From assembly GCF_029029525.1 (NCBI RefSeq), contig NZ_JAKJSC010000003.1, forward strand, positions 124,001 to 188,000: 64,000 nucleotides of DNA. The letters are read 5' to 3'. A program made the position numbers and the translations under genes. This document shows, in pieces, positions 19,573-28,565 of the stretch. Source of the stretch: Labilibaculum sp. DW002. GTDB taxonomy: Bacteria; Bacteroidota; Bacteroidia; Bacteroidales; Marinifilaceae. A model generated the notes under the pieces. The model did not search any database and was not told where the DNA came from. It saw nothing but the letters and a program-made list of their open reading frames with translations. Every line of letters starts with the position of its first letter. The first letter of the stretch is position 1.

Positions 19573-20076
19573 ATGGGCAAAAAGATATATCAGCTTTTTA
19601 AGCGGCTTAAAAGCATATCATTACTACGATTTGTGAAAAATTTAGTCTTTCTGATAATATTTGGTTTTGTAATTCATTTCGGATATGAAATTTGGAGTCG
19701 TTATATGAAATATAGAATTTGTGGAAGAGTCGATTTTGCAAATTTCACTCTTCCTTTAACAGATTACTATGTAGAGTATGAAAGGTGCCCTAAGGAGATT
19801 TCTGAATTATTACAATATATGTATGGTAAATCATATGAAAGAGATTATATACTTATTGAAATGAGCGAGAAATTGGAGTTGAAAATTATTGAAAGAGAAA
19901 ATAAACTATTTATTTACGATGTTGGTTTTGATGGTGTTGATGACCTACTTGAAAAAAAAATAATTATATATTATGAGACTAAGTTTTCTGAGATTTTTTT
20001 TAAAGATGGGGATATTCTGGTGTATCGTGCAGAATATTCAAGATTTAAAAAAAATGATTTATTATTAATTGAATGA
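19573..20076 (+). CDS. Unknown membrane-anchored protein
   Basis: A 167-residue protein I do not recognise. A basic N-terminus is followed by one transmembrane helix (about residues 24-42, FVKNLVFLIIFGFVIHFGY), then a charged soluble domain with mixed strand and helix character, probably outside the inner membrane. It is strongly AT-rich and is bracketed by REP-like copies 2 and 3, so it may have arrived with the transposase. No partner gene suggests a role. Confidence 0.6.
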   Translation: MGKKIYQLFKRLKSISLLRFVKNLVFLIIFGFVIHFGYEIWSRYMKYRICGRVDFANFTLPLTDYYVEYERCPKEISELLQYMYGKSYERDYILIEMSEKLELKIIERENKLFIYDVGFDGVDDLLEKKIIIYYETKFSEIFFKDGDILVYRAEYSRFKKNDLLLIE

Positions 20077-20101
20077 TTTAGATAGAGAATTTTCCACTTA
20101 T

Positions 20102-20121
20102 CGCAAGTCTGCGATTTGCAG
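20102..20121 (+). repeat. REP-like palindrome 3
   Basis: CGCAAGTCTGCGATTTGCAG, same orientation as copy 1, located 25 bases past the unknown membrane protein gene. Confidence 0.7.
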
Positions 20122-20152
20122 TAATTAGCAAAATAAAAATTCAATTAAAACT

Positions 20153-23100
20153 TTAAAAATAAGCTCTCACGTCTACGTTACCAACATGAATTGTTTTGCC
20201 AATTTCGCTGCTGCGACCATTATAGGAAACACTAAGCTGAAATAATTTAGATAGTTGTTGATTGTATCCAAGACTCCAGGTTGTGTTGTTGCCAGGTAAA
20301 AAACCTTCTAGCATTTCGTAGGCAATGGAACTATTCGAATCTGAATTGTAATCAACAGTTAGAAAATTTACCGTTGCCATTATTTTGGCTGATTTTGCAA
20401 GTCCATAATTGCATTCAGCTCCGATATTATGAGTGCTTGATTTTTCTGTAGCTAAAACATTTTCCTTGTCGTTATAGGTGTAGTTTAAGCCAAACTGAAA
20501 TTGAATGGATGGCTGAAATTTAGCTTGCAACTCATTTTTTATTTCTTCAATAGAATAGTTCTTATCCGTGAATGATTCATTGTTTAATTTCTTTTTGCCA
20601 AAATCAACTCGATTGCTCAATTGATTCGAGTTTCCAATTTTCCACTGAAAGCGAAAGCCGTTTTGAGTAAATTTTCTACGTTCGAAACCTTGCGTTAACA
20701 GCTGTTTCCCATTACTGCTTAGGTGAATTAGATCCCAATTGGTTTTCGATTTTGGTTTTTTGTACGAGAAGGTATTCTGGAAGCTAGAGTTAATTGTTAT
20801 TAGGTTTTCGTTAGATGCATAAGCCTGAAATGGATTGGCATAGAGCTTGAAATCATCTTTCAAACTTTTCTTAGCCAAACGATAGGCAAATCGGTTACTA
20901 AAGCGTTTAAAAAAGGAGACGAATTTCTTTTTTGACTTTAATTGTCTTAAGCGCAAATTAAAGGTTTGGCGAAATTCACTAGTATATACTTTTTGATAAT
21001 TGTTCGTATTGGTTCCAATTCGAATGTAATTTGCTTCATCTTTAAAGCTGGCAATCTCAAATTCATTGATTTCTTTTACCTCATTCTCATTGTAATCCGT
21101 CCAACGATAAATTCCTTGCCCTTGGTTTACTTCAACATACGAAAATTCTTTTTCGCTTTCTAAACCCGATCCTAACTCATAATAAGTAGAAGTTTGCAAT
21201 AAACCTTTTTTAATATTGCTTCGATGTTCCAACTTAGCCAGAAAAGTATTTTCTGGCTTTTCATCTGAATAATTATCGTCAAGAATGGATAGTTTTCGGT
21301 AAATGGTTTCAATTTTAAGCTGATTTTTACGGTTCTTTTTTAGCCAAATGTTTGCGCCAAAATCTTGCGATTCACTTTGTTCACTAAGTTTATTTTCTCC
21401 AGCTAAATAATCTTTTCTCTTTTGATAATAAACCTGAAAGTTGTTAATGGAAGAATCTCGATTGGTGATATAGAATTTGTAAGAATTAAATGAAAAACTG
21501 TTCTGTAGTAGGCTGTTATCAGCCTTATTTTTCCATTGGTTGTTTTCATTTTCGGTTTGCACACCAATTTTTGCAAAGTTTAATAAGTAAGAAGTGTTTA
21601 GCTGATGACGATAAAAATCACTATCCAATTCATCTTGATCTGTACTAAGAGAATTACCATTAAAATCGATAGCCAGATTTTGTTTTGCAAAGAGGAAAGC
21701 CAAAGAATGTTTGTTTCCTTGGTAGTTCGATTCTTTATTTAAGATCGAAAAATCATAGGTAGCTCGGCCCCAATTTTGGTTCGAGAAAGTATTGCTTAAG
21801 CCGTAGTAACTTTCATTCGAATTGGTAAAGTCATCTTGAAGATTCCAGTCTCTTTCGTATTCTGTGGTACGAAATGGTTCTATTTCTGAAAAATTTTTAT
21901 CGATATGACGAAAAGTAAATTGGCTTGTGAAAGATTTCAATGAATCCGTAAAATCGAATCTCTTTTCAAGAGAGAAATCTATCGCAGTTCCTTGGTTGTC
22001 CTTATCATCAAGCGACGAAAAAGTATTCACATCATTGTTGCTAAGTGCCAATTCAAAGCTTGAGTGTAAATTTTTACCAAATTTGCTTTCTCCGCCCAAA
22101 GTGAACAATTGTTTCTTTTCTGGTGCTACCAGTTGAACGATCGGCTCATAATCTCCCTGAGGAATTCCATTTGTAGGATCAATCCATTGGTAAACAAGAC
22201 CATTAGCCGCACCATTTACTTGTTGGTAGTTTCCGTTGTTTAGACCAACATAAGAGAAGTTTGCTCGGTAAATTGCACTATCAGCATTTGTCGAATACTC
22301 ATAAACATCGTAGGCGATTCCTTCAATTAAGCGACTTGTTTTTTTGTAAAGAACAAAATCATTAGAGTATTCTACTTCCTTAACGTTTGGTACTTGAGCC
22401 AATTCTAATTGATCACCAATATCGCTCAACAATTGTTTATTTTCATCGCTTAAAGATTGATCGATTGATTGATTTTTACTGTCCTGCTCGTGATAGAAAT
22501 TGAACCAGAATTTTCCATTTTTGGTTTTCAACTCATTGCTATTAAAGAGTAGGTAGCGTGAATAGTTTTCTTCAGAGTATTCGAACTCCACAATTATTCG
22601 GGAATTCCTTGTAATTGCCTGTTTGGTGGTAAAACTAAGTTCTGATGTGTTGTAATTGATCACGTAATCGTTGTTTTCACCTCGGTCAAGTAATTTTCCA
22701 TCCAAGTAAACTTTTTCGGTGCCAGCCAAAACCACAATATACCTTTCGTTGTTGGCTCCTGTTAATCGGTAAGGACCTTGAATTCCTTCTAAACCATCAA
22801 TTGTCATTCTGTTGAACTTTCCTTTGGCGATGGATGCGCTTATGGTCGATTTAAATTCTGTTTCGCCAGTTTTGCTTTTGGAAACTAAACCAGAAAATCT
22901 TCCTCCCTGTACTTTTTTGTAGAATTTCATGAATTTGCCGGTTGGCGATTCTAACTCGTAATCTCCTAAGGTCAATTCTTTTGTATCGTCGTAAAGTTGA
23001 ATGTAAATCCGATCAAAATCTTGAATGTTTTGCGTGTTGCCATCGGGTTGTATGGGAATGTTGTTATCCGAAATGGCAGCAAGAATATTAATATCTTCAC

Positions 23101-23605
23101 TTAGTTTTCCTGATAATTGTAGGTTGAGATTCGAATTGACAACCACATCTTGATTGTTTCCATAAGAGATTCCTCTCGTGTAATTTCCTTGTTTCTCGAG
23201 CTGACCACCAGAAAATAAACTACTCTTATTTTTTGGAGCTCGAATGGCAAATTTATTAACGCCTTTCTTTGCTGATAGATTGATTTGGGAAAGGTCTCTA
23301 TGGTAAGTAGTTTTTGAAATATTATAATCAAATATTCGATATTCAATTGAAATAGAGTCAGTAATGGTTTTTAGCTTAGCTGAAGGAATAAACAATCCTT
23401 TGCTCAATACGATTTCGTACCAAGATTTATCGATGAGTTTGTTTTGCTGGGATACTTTAAGTGTTGCAGGTAGTATTAATAAAGAATCCAACTGAATTGT
23501 ATCCCTGTTTAGGTGAATAATCTTGCTTCTTAAATTGCTTTGTGTTTGCCCAAGCATTTTAAAACCAGATAAAATCAGCAATATGAAAAGCAATCGAAAC
23601 CTCAA
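20153..23605 (-). CDS. Large outer-membrane barrel-like protein, SprA-like motif, function unknown
   Basis: A 1150-residue protein with a Sec signal peptide (about 1-20, ending KMLGQ). The region around 140-245 contains TRGISYGNNQD, LQLSGKLSEDINILAAISD, IPIQPDGNTQNIQDFDR and LGDYELESPTGKFM. From memory these resemble segments of SprA/Sov, the type IX translocon, which is about twice as long. The rest alternates aromatic and polar residues as in outer-membrane strands and ends in Phe (VDVRAYF), the usual barrel signal. I infer an outer-membrane location and cannot name a function. It is divergent from waaA, and no type IX gene is adjacent. Confidence 0.65.
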   Translation of the reverse strand: MRFRLLFILLILSGFKMLGQTQSNLRSKIIHLNRDTIQLDSLLILPATLKVSQQNKLIDKSWYEIVLSKGLFIPSAKLKTITDSISIEYRIFDYNISKTTYHRDLSQINLSAKKGVNKFAIRAPKNKSSLFSGGQLEKQGNYTRGISYGNNQDVVVNSNLNLQLSGKLSEDINILAAISDNNIPIQPDGNTQNIQDFDRIYIQLYDDTKELTLGDYELESPTGKFMKFYKKVQGGRFSGLVSKSKTGETEFKSTISASIAKGKFNRMTIDGLEGIQGPYRLTGANNERYIVVLAGTEKVYLDGKLLDRGENNDYVINYNTSELSFTTKQAITRNSRIIVEFEYSEENYSRYLLFNSNELKTKNGKFWFNFYHEQDSKNQSIDQSLSDENKQLLSDIGDQLELAQVPNVKEVEYSNDFVLYKKTSRLIEGIAYDVYEYSTNADSAIYRANFSYVGLNNGNYQQVNGAANGLVYQWIDPTNGIPQGDYEPIVQLVAPEKKQLFTLGGESKFGKNLHSSFELALSNNDVNTFSSLDDKDNQGTAIDFSLEKRFDFTDSLKSFTSQFTFRHIDKNFSEIEPFRTTEYERDWNLQDDFTNSNESYYGLSNTFSNQNWGRATYDFSILNKESNYQGNKHSLAFLFAKQNLAIDFNGNSLSTDQDELDSDFYRHQLNTSYLLNFAKIGVQTENENNQWKNKADNSLLQNSFSFNSYKFYITNRDSSINNFQVYYQKRKDYLAGENKLSEQSESQDFGANIWLKKNRKNQLKIETIYRKLSILDDNYSDEKPENTFLAKLEHRSNIKKGLLQTSTYYELGSGLESEKEFSYVEVNQGQGIYRWTDYNENEVKEINEFEIASFKDEANYIRIGTNTNNYQKVYTSEFRQTFNLRLRQLKSKKKFVSFFKRFSNRFAYRLAKKSLKDDFKLYANPFQAYASNENLITINSSFQNTFSYKKPKSKTNWDLIHLSSNGKQLLTQGFERRKFTQNGFRFQWKIGNSNQLSNRVDFGKKKLNNESFTDKNYSIEEIKNELQAKFQPSIQFQFGLNYTYNDKENVLATEKSSTHNIGAECNYGLAKSAKIMATVNFLTVDYNSDSNSSIAYEMLEGFLPGNNTTWSLGYNQQLSKLFQLSVSYNGRSSEIGKTIHVGNVDVRAYF

Positions 23606-23679
23606 ATGATGTAATTGTTAGAATCAGTGTGAAAATGAAATCGTTTAGTCTGAAAACGAAATCTACCACCTAAAATTAT

Positions 23680-23687
23680 TAGTTTTG
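23680..23687 (+). promoter_or_regulatory. Candidate -7 box (TAGTTTTG) for waaA
   Basis: Exact TAnnTTTG match 52 bases before the waaA ATG, in the divergent gap with the SprA-like gene. No well-placed -33 TTG. Confidence 0.4.
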
Positions 23688-23739
23688 CAGAGAATAAATA
23701 TAAGGAAGCTATTTCAGTTAACAGTAACAAATTTCAATT

Positions 23740-24969
23740 ATGGTTCTCTTTTACAATCTTTCCATACGATTCTATGTGTTTGCAGTGCGTATTGCTTCAT
23801 TTTTCAACCCAAAAGCGAAGCAATGGGTAGATGGAAGGAAGAATTTACTTTCCAGAATAGAAGAGGCAGTAAATGGCGAAGAGAACTTGGTTTGGTTTCA
23901 TTCCGCATCCTTGGGTGAGTTTGAGCAAGGTCGTCCCGTAATTGAAAAGTTTAAAGAAGAGCATCCCGATTCTAAAATTGTACTTACTTTTTTCTCTCCA
24001 TCGGGTTATGAGGTGAGAAAGGATTACGCTGGCGCGGATTTTATTTTCTATCTACCACCAGATTTTCCTTCTTATGCCAAAAAGTTTGTTGATTTAGTGA
24101 ATCCTAAAATGGCCTTCTTTATTAAGTATGAATTTTGGCATCATTACCTTAAGGAATTAAAGAAGAGAGATATTCCAACCTATATTTTTTCGACAATTTT
24201 TCGTCCTAATCAGCTATTTTTTAAACCTTGGGGCGGTTTCTATCGCAGAATGTTAACGGCTTTTACACATCTATTCGTTCAAAATCAGGAATCTATGGAT
24301 TTGTTGAATGGTGTTGGCTTTAAAAATGTATCAATTGCGGGGGATACGCGTTTCGACAGAGTTTATTCGATTGCAACAGCATCTAAAACTTTACCAGAGG
24401 TTGAAGAGTTTAGCCAGGGAAGACTCGTATTAATTGCGGGAAGTACTTGGCCTAAAGATGAAGAGGCTATTATTCAGTATATTAATACTTCAAAAAACAA
24501 TTACAAGTATATTATTGCTGCTCACGAGGTTGATGAGAATCATATAAAAAGCATTGTGAATGCCATTGAGAAGCCTTATGTACGATTTACCTCTGCTACT
24601 AAAGCTGAGATTGATGCAGCTGAAGTTTTAGTTGTTGATTGTATTGGTATACTATCCTCATTATACCGTTATGCCGATGTTTCATATATAGGTGGAGGCT
24701 TTGGTCGTGGGATACACAACACTTTAGAAGCAGCTTGTTATGGTTTACCCGTTATTTTTGGACCAAACTACCATAAATTTAAAGAGGCAAAAGATCTCAT
24801 AGAGAATGGAGCTTCATTTTCTTATGAAAAGTATGAGTTATTGGAGGAACTGCTAGATGGTTTCTACCACAATGAGAATAAGCGTAAAGTTTCAGGCGAA
24901 AATTCCAAAAATTACGTCGATCAAAAAAGAGGTGCAAGTAGCTTAATTCTATCCAAAATTAAAGCCTAA
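23740..24969 (+). CDS. waaA: 3-deoxy-D-manno-octulosonic acid (Kdo) transferase
   Basis: A 409-residue GT-B glycosyltransferase that adds Kdo to lipid A at the inner membrane. It has the N-terminal membrane-associated helix (MVLFYNLSIRFYVFAV), the conserved WFHSASLGEFEQGRPVI, FSPSGYEVRK, AGSTWPKDEE and the C-terminal GGGFGRGIHNTLEAACYG nucleotide-sugar motif. It shows that the organism makes lipid A-Kdo lipopolysaccharide. Confidence 0.94.
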   Translation: MVLFYNLSIRFYVFAVRIASFFNPKAKQWVDGRKNLLSRIEEAVNGEENLVWFHSASLGEFEQGRPVIEKFKEEHPDSKIVLTFFSPSGYEVRKDYAGADFIFYLPPDFPSYAKKFVDLVNPKMAFFIKYEFWHHYLKELKKRDIPTYIFSTIFRPNQLFFKPWGGFYRRMLTAFTHLFVQNQESMDLLNGVGFKNVSIAGDTRFDRVYSIATASKTLPEVEEFSQGRLVLIAGSTWPKDEEAIIQYINTSKNNYKYIIAAHEVDENHIKSIVNAIEKPYVRFTSATKAEIDAAEVLVVDCIGILSSLYRYADVSYIGGGFGRGIHNTLEAACYGLPVIFGPNYHKFKEAKDLIENGASFSYEKYELLEELLDGFYHNENKRKVSGENSKNYVDQKRGASSLILSKIKA

Positions 24970-25347
24970 TAAAACAAAAATCTTAGTGGATTTATTGAAA
25001 GCTCAATGTTTATTGAGGGTGCCACGTTTTGTCATGATTATTTTACAAAAGGTCGATCTTTTGTGATGAAAGGATTTGTTTATGCCGAACAGATTCCTTA
25101 TATGATATTTGAGGTAAATTTACTTTTTGGAAAACTTTTTACTTTTTTTGAAAAGTTAATGATCACTTAGTCAATATATTAACATCTATTTGTGGATAAC
25201 TTTTATTGAATTTACATTATTAATATTGTTCGGTGTTGCGGCTTTACGTAACTTGCATACTACAAAATTTGGCCTAAGTCAAAGTGTCAAATTATTGATT
25301 ATTAAAGAAAAAACTAAATAATATAACCACCCTTTTTTACGATCTTA
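24970..25347. other. Intergenic region upstream of nrdJ
   Basis: A 378-base AT-rich stretch without coding potential. It holds a perfect DnaA-box match on the minus strand (TTATCCACA, 25191-25199). I looked for a cobalamin riboswitch and an NrdR box and saw neither convincingly. No TAnnTTTG box was found close to the gene. Confidence 0.5.
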
Positions 25348-27900
25348 ATGGAAGTACTAGAGAAGAAGCAAAAAGCTACGGATATGAATCAAACCTTCAG
25401 TCCTGAAGAAGCGTTTAAAGCAACATTTGAATATTTTAGAGGTGATGAACTGGCTGCACGAGTTTGGTTGAATAAATATGCTTTGAAAGATTCATTTGGT
25501 AATATCTATGAGAAGACTCCAAATGATATGCATCATCGTATTGCAAGTGAAATTGCGCGTGTTGAGCAAAAGTATACTAATCCCTTGTCTGAGGAGGAAA
25601 TTTTTTCAGTATTAAAAGATTTTAAATATATCGTTCCTCAGGGAAGCCCGATGTCTGGTATTGGAAACAAATTCCAGATTGCTTCTTTATCTAATTGTTT
25701 TGTGATTGGTAACAATGGCGATTCTGATTCTTATGGTGGAATCATGAAAATTGATCAAGAGCAAGTTCAGTTGATGAAACGTCGTGGTGGTGTTGGTCAT
25801 GATTTGTCACACATTCGCCCTAAGGGTTCTCCTGTTAAAAATTCAGCTTTAACTTCAACAGGTATTGTTCCTTTTATGGAGCGTTACTCGAACTCAACTC
25901 GTGAGGTTGCTCAGGATGGTCGTCGTGGAGCCTTAATGCTTAGTGTATCTGTAAAGCATCCGGATTCAGAAGAGTTTATTGATGCAAAGATGGAGCAAGG
26001 TAAAGTTACCGGAGCCAATGTTTCTGTAAAAATCCTTGATGGGTTTATGGAGTCTGTTCTTGCGAATAAAAAGTACACTCAGCAATACCCGATTAATTCA
26101 GATAATCCAACTTATACTAAAGATATTGATGCTGGTAAATTGTGGAAGAAAATTGTTCACAATGCATGGAAATCAGCAGAGCCAGGTATTTTATTCTGGG
26201 ATACAATTGAGAAGGAATCAGTGCCCGACTGTTATGCAGACCTAGGTTACCGTACTGTTTCGACTAATCCATGTGGTGAAATTCCATTATGTCCTTATGA
26301 TTCTTGTCGTTTATTGGCTATCAATCTTTATAGCTATGTAGAGAACCCTTTTACGCCTCAGGCAAGCTTTAATTTCGATTTGTTTAAGAAGCATGTTGGA
26401 ATGGCTCAGCGTATTATGGATGATATTATTGATCTTGAGTTAGAAAAGATTGATGCAATTATAGAAAAGATTGAATCTGATCCGGAAGAAGCTGAAGTGA
26501 AACGTGTTGAGCGTAACTTGTGGCAGAATATTAGAACTAAGGCTAAAGAAGGACGTCGTACAGGTGTTGGTATCACTGCTGAAGGTGATATGGTTGCAGC
26601 TATGGGCTTGCAATATGGAACTGAAGCAGCTACAGACTTTTCAGAGGAAGTTCATAAGGTAATTGCAATTGAGGCATATCGTGCTTCAGTACATTTAGCG
26701 AAAGATCGTGGTGCATTTACTATTTTCGATGCTAAGAGAGAAAGCGAAAACCCATTTATTCTACGTTTGAAAGAGGCTGCTCCAGATATGTATGAGGATA
26801 TGGTGAAATATGGCCGTCGTAATATTGCTTGTTTGACGATTGCTCCTACCGGAACAACCAGCTTGATGACTCAAACAACTTCGGGTATTGAGCCGGTATT
26901 CTTACCAGTTTATAAGCGTCGTAGAAAGGTAAATCCAAATGATAAGGATGTTCGTGTTGACTTTACCGATGAGGTAGGTGATTGTTGGGAAGAATTCGTT
27001 GTATTCCACCACAAATTTGTGACTTGGATGGAAGCTAATGGTATTGAAACGGCAAAACACTTTACCGATGAAGAAGTTGAAGAACTTGTAAAAAAATCAC
27101 CTTACTATAAAGCAACATCAAATGATGTAGATTGGTTGCAAAAGGTACGTATGCAAGGTCGTGTGCAGAAATGGATTGATCACTCGATTAGTGTAACTGT
27201 TAACTTACCAAGCGACGTGTCTGAAGAGTTGGTAGGCGATCTTTATGTTGAAGCTTGGAAGAGCGGATGTAAAGGTTGTACGGTTTACCGTGACGGTTCA
27301 CGTTCGGGAGTACTGATCGCTAACGATAAGAAAGAAGAAGAAGGAAAAGATATTCCGGAAAAGCGCCCTGCTGAACTTGAAGCTGAGGTTGTTCGTTTCC
27401 AAAACAATAAAACAAAATGGATTGCCATTATTGGTCTTTATAAAGGAAAACCTTACGAGATTTTTACGGGTATTCAGGATGATGAGGAAGGTATATTGCT
27501 ACCAAAATCTGTAAACAAAGGATTTATTCTTAAACGTAAGGATGATGAAGGAAATACGCGATATGATTTCCAGTATAGCAATAAGAGAGGCTTTAAAACA
27601 ACTTTTGAAGGTCTGTCGTATAAGTTTGATAAAGAATTCTGGAATTACGCAAAATTGATCTCAGGGGTATTACGTCATGGTATGCCAATTGAGCAAGTTG
27701 TGAACTTGATTTCTGGTCTGCAGCTTGATAGCGAGAATATCAATACATGGAAAAACGGTGTTGAGCGTTCACTTAAGAAATATATTCCTAATGGCACAAA
27801 AGCAAAGGGAATGACCTGTACGGATTGTGGTTCAGAACACATTCTCTACCAAGAGGGTTGTCTGATTTGCCAGTCTTGTGGTACGTCTAAATGTGGATAA
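25348..27900 (+). CDS. nrdJ: Adenosylcobalamin-dependent (class II) ribonucleotide reductase
   Basis: An 850-residue single-chain reductase that makes deoxyribonucleotides with B12 as radical source, so it works with or without oxygen. The loop with NPCGE (307-311) carries the active-site Cys309; IAPTGTTSLM is also conserved. The C-terminal extension includes TSCxxC-type residues, with Cys at 824, 827, 838, 841, 844 and 849, matching the zinc-ribbon or redox tail of the long NrdJ type. ATG at 25348 is used; an in-frame ATG at 25384 is possible. A strong terminator follows. Confidence 0.93.
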   Translation: MEVLEKKQKATDMNQTFSPEEAFKATFEYFRGDELAARVWLNKYALKDSFGNIYEKTPNDMHHRIASEIARVEQKYTNPLSEEEIFSVLKDFKYIVPQGSPMSGIGNKFQIASLSNCFVIGNNGDSDSYGGIMKIDQEQVQLMKRRGGVGHDLSHIRPKGSPVKNSALTSTGIVPFMERYSNSTREVAQDGRRGALMLSVSVKHPDSEEFIDAKMEQGKVTGANVSVKILDGFMESVLANKKYTQQYPINSDNPTYTKDIDAGKLWKKIVHNAWKSAEPGILFWDTIEKESVPDCYADLGYRTVSTNPCGEIPLCPYDSCRLLAINLYSYVENPFTPQASFNFDLFKKHVGMAQRIMDDIIDLELEKIDAIIEKIESDPEEAEVKRVERNLWQNIRTKAKEGRRTGVGITAEGDMVAAMGLQYGTEAATDFSEEVHKVIAIEAYRASVHLAKDRGAFTIFDAKRESENPFILRLKEAAPDMYEDMVKYGRRNIACLTIAPTGTTSLMTQTTSGIEPVFLPVYKRRRKVNPNDKDVRVDFTDEVGDCWEEFVVFHHKFVTWMEANGIETAKHFTDEEVEELVKKSPYYKATSNDVDWLQKVRMQGRVQKWIDHSISVTVNLPSDVSEELVGDLYVEAWKSGCKGCTVYRDGSRSGVLIANDKKEEEGKDIPEKRPAELEAEVVRFQNNKTKWIAIIGLYKGKPYEIFTGIQDDEEGILLPKSVNKGFILKRKDDEGNTRYDFQYSNKRGFKTTFEGLSYKFDKEFWNYAKLISGVLRHGMPIEQVVNLISGLQLDSENINTWKNGVERSLKKYIPNGTKAKGMTCTDCGSEHILYQEGCLICQSCGTSKCG

Positions 27901-27931
27901 CCTATCTATATAGAAACAAATACTCAGAAAT

Positions 27932-27967
27932 CGGGAAACTTCGTAAGGAGTTTCCCGTTTTTCTTTT
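27932..27967 (+). terminator. Rho-independent terminator after nrdJ
   Basis: Nine-pair stem CGGGAAACT / AGTTTCCCG with an eight-base loop followed by a T-rich run. Confidence 0.92.
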
Positions 27968-28099
27968 AGTTAAATCTACGTAGTTACAACTTGATAAGAC
28001 GTAATTACTTAGATTTTAGACAAATTGGGGATATCTTTTCAATTTCCTTTTTATGTTACTGATAATTAAATTATCTTAGAGTATAAATAAGATTGCAAT

Positions 28100-28489
28100 A
28101 TGAGTTTTTCGACGGATTATAACTGGGAGGGAAAGGTGCTATTGGTAGCAGAAGATGAGGATTTCAACTATATCTTTTTGGAAGAAATTCTTATGGATAC
28201 CAAAGCGAAAATTATTCGTGCACACGATGGTCAAGAGGCGCTTGATATTCTAGAAGCTAATCCTAATATTGATTTGATTTTAATGGATATGCAGATGCCA
28301 ATAATGAATGGTTACGATGCTACTCGAAATATCAAAAAAATAAAAAATGAAATTCCTATAATTGCCCAGACAGCTTATCATTATGGAGAAGCTTACGAAG
28401 AAATTATGGCTGCTGGCTGTGATGATTTCGTATCAAAGCCAATAGATATTGGTGGTTTAAAGGATATGATCGAAAGATTCCTTTTTTAA
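28100..28489 (+). CDS. Stand-alone response-regulator receiver (CheY-like)
   Basis: A 129-residue single receiver domain. The acidic pair lies in VAEDEDFN (18-21), the phosphoacceptor is Asp63 in LILMDMQMP, and the Lys is in FVSKPID. The start of the domain (LLVAEDEDFNYIFLEEIL) resembles receivers detached from hybrid histidine kinases. There is no output domain and no kinase nearby, so it probably works as a diffusible phosphoacceptor for a kinase encoded elsewhere. Confidence 0.88.
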   Translation: MSFSTDYNWEGKVLLVAEDEDFNYIFLEEILMDTKAKIIRAHDGQEALDILEANPNIDLILMDMQMPIMNGYDATRNIKKIKNEIPIIAQTAYHYGEAYEEIMAAGCDDFVSKPIDIGGLKDMIERFLF

Positions 28490-28534
28490 TTAATTTTCTA
28501 TTTTTATCTCCCCTTTTTCTTTCCTCATATTTCT

Positions 28535-28542
28535 TATCTTTG
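28535..28542 (+). promoter_or_regulatory. Candidate -7 box (TATCTTTG) for gltX
   Basis: Exact TAnnTTTG match 23 bases before the gltX ATG, a normal leader length. The -33 element is not clear. Confidence 0.5.
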
Positions 28543-28565
28543 TTGCCTAATTAAAGGATATTACA

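Noticed and set aside
24970-25347. Cobalamin riboswitch or NrdR box upstream of nrdJ
   Set aside because: GCCAC at 25020 and a few pairings tempted me, but no B12-box context or paired core could be built, and no NrdR-type dyad is seen.
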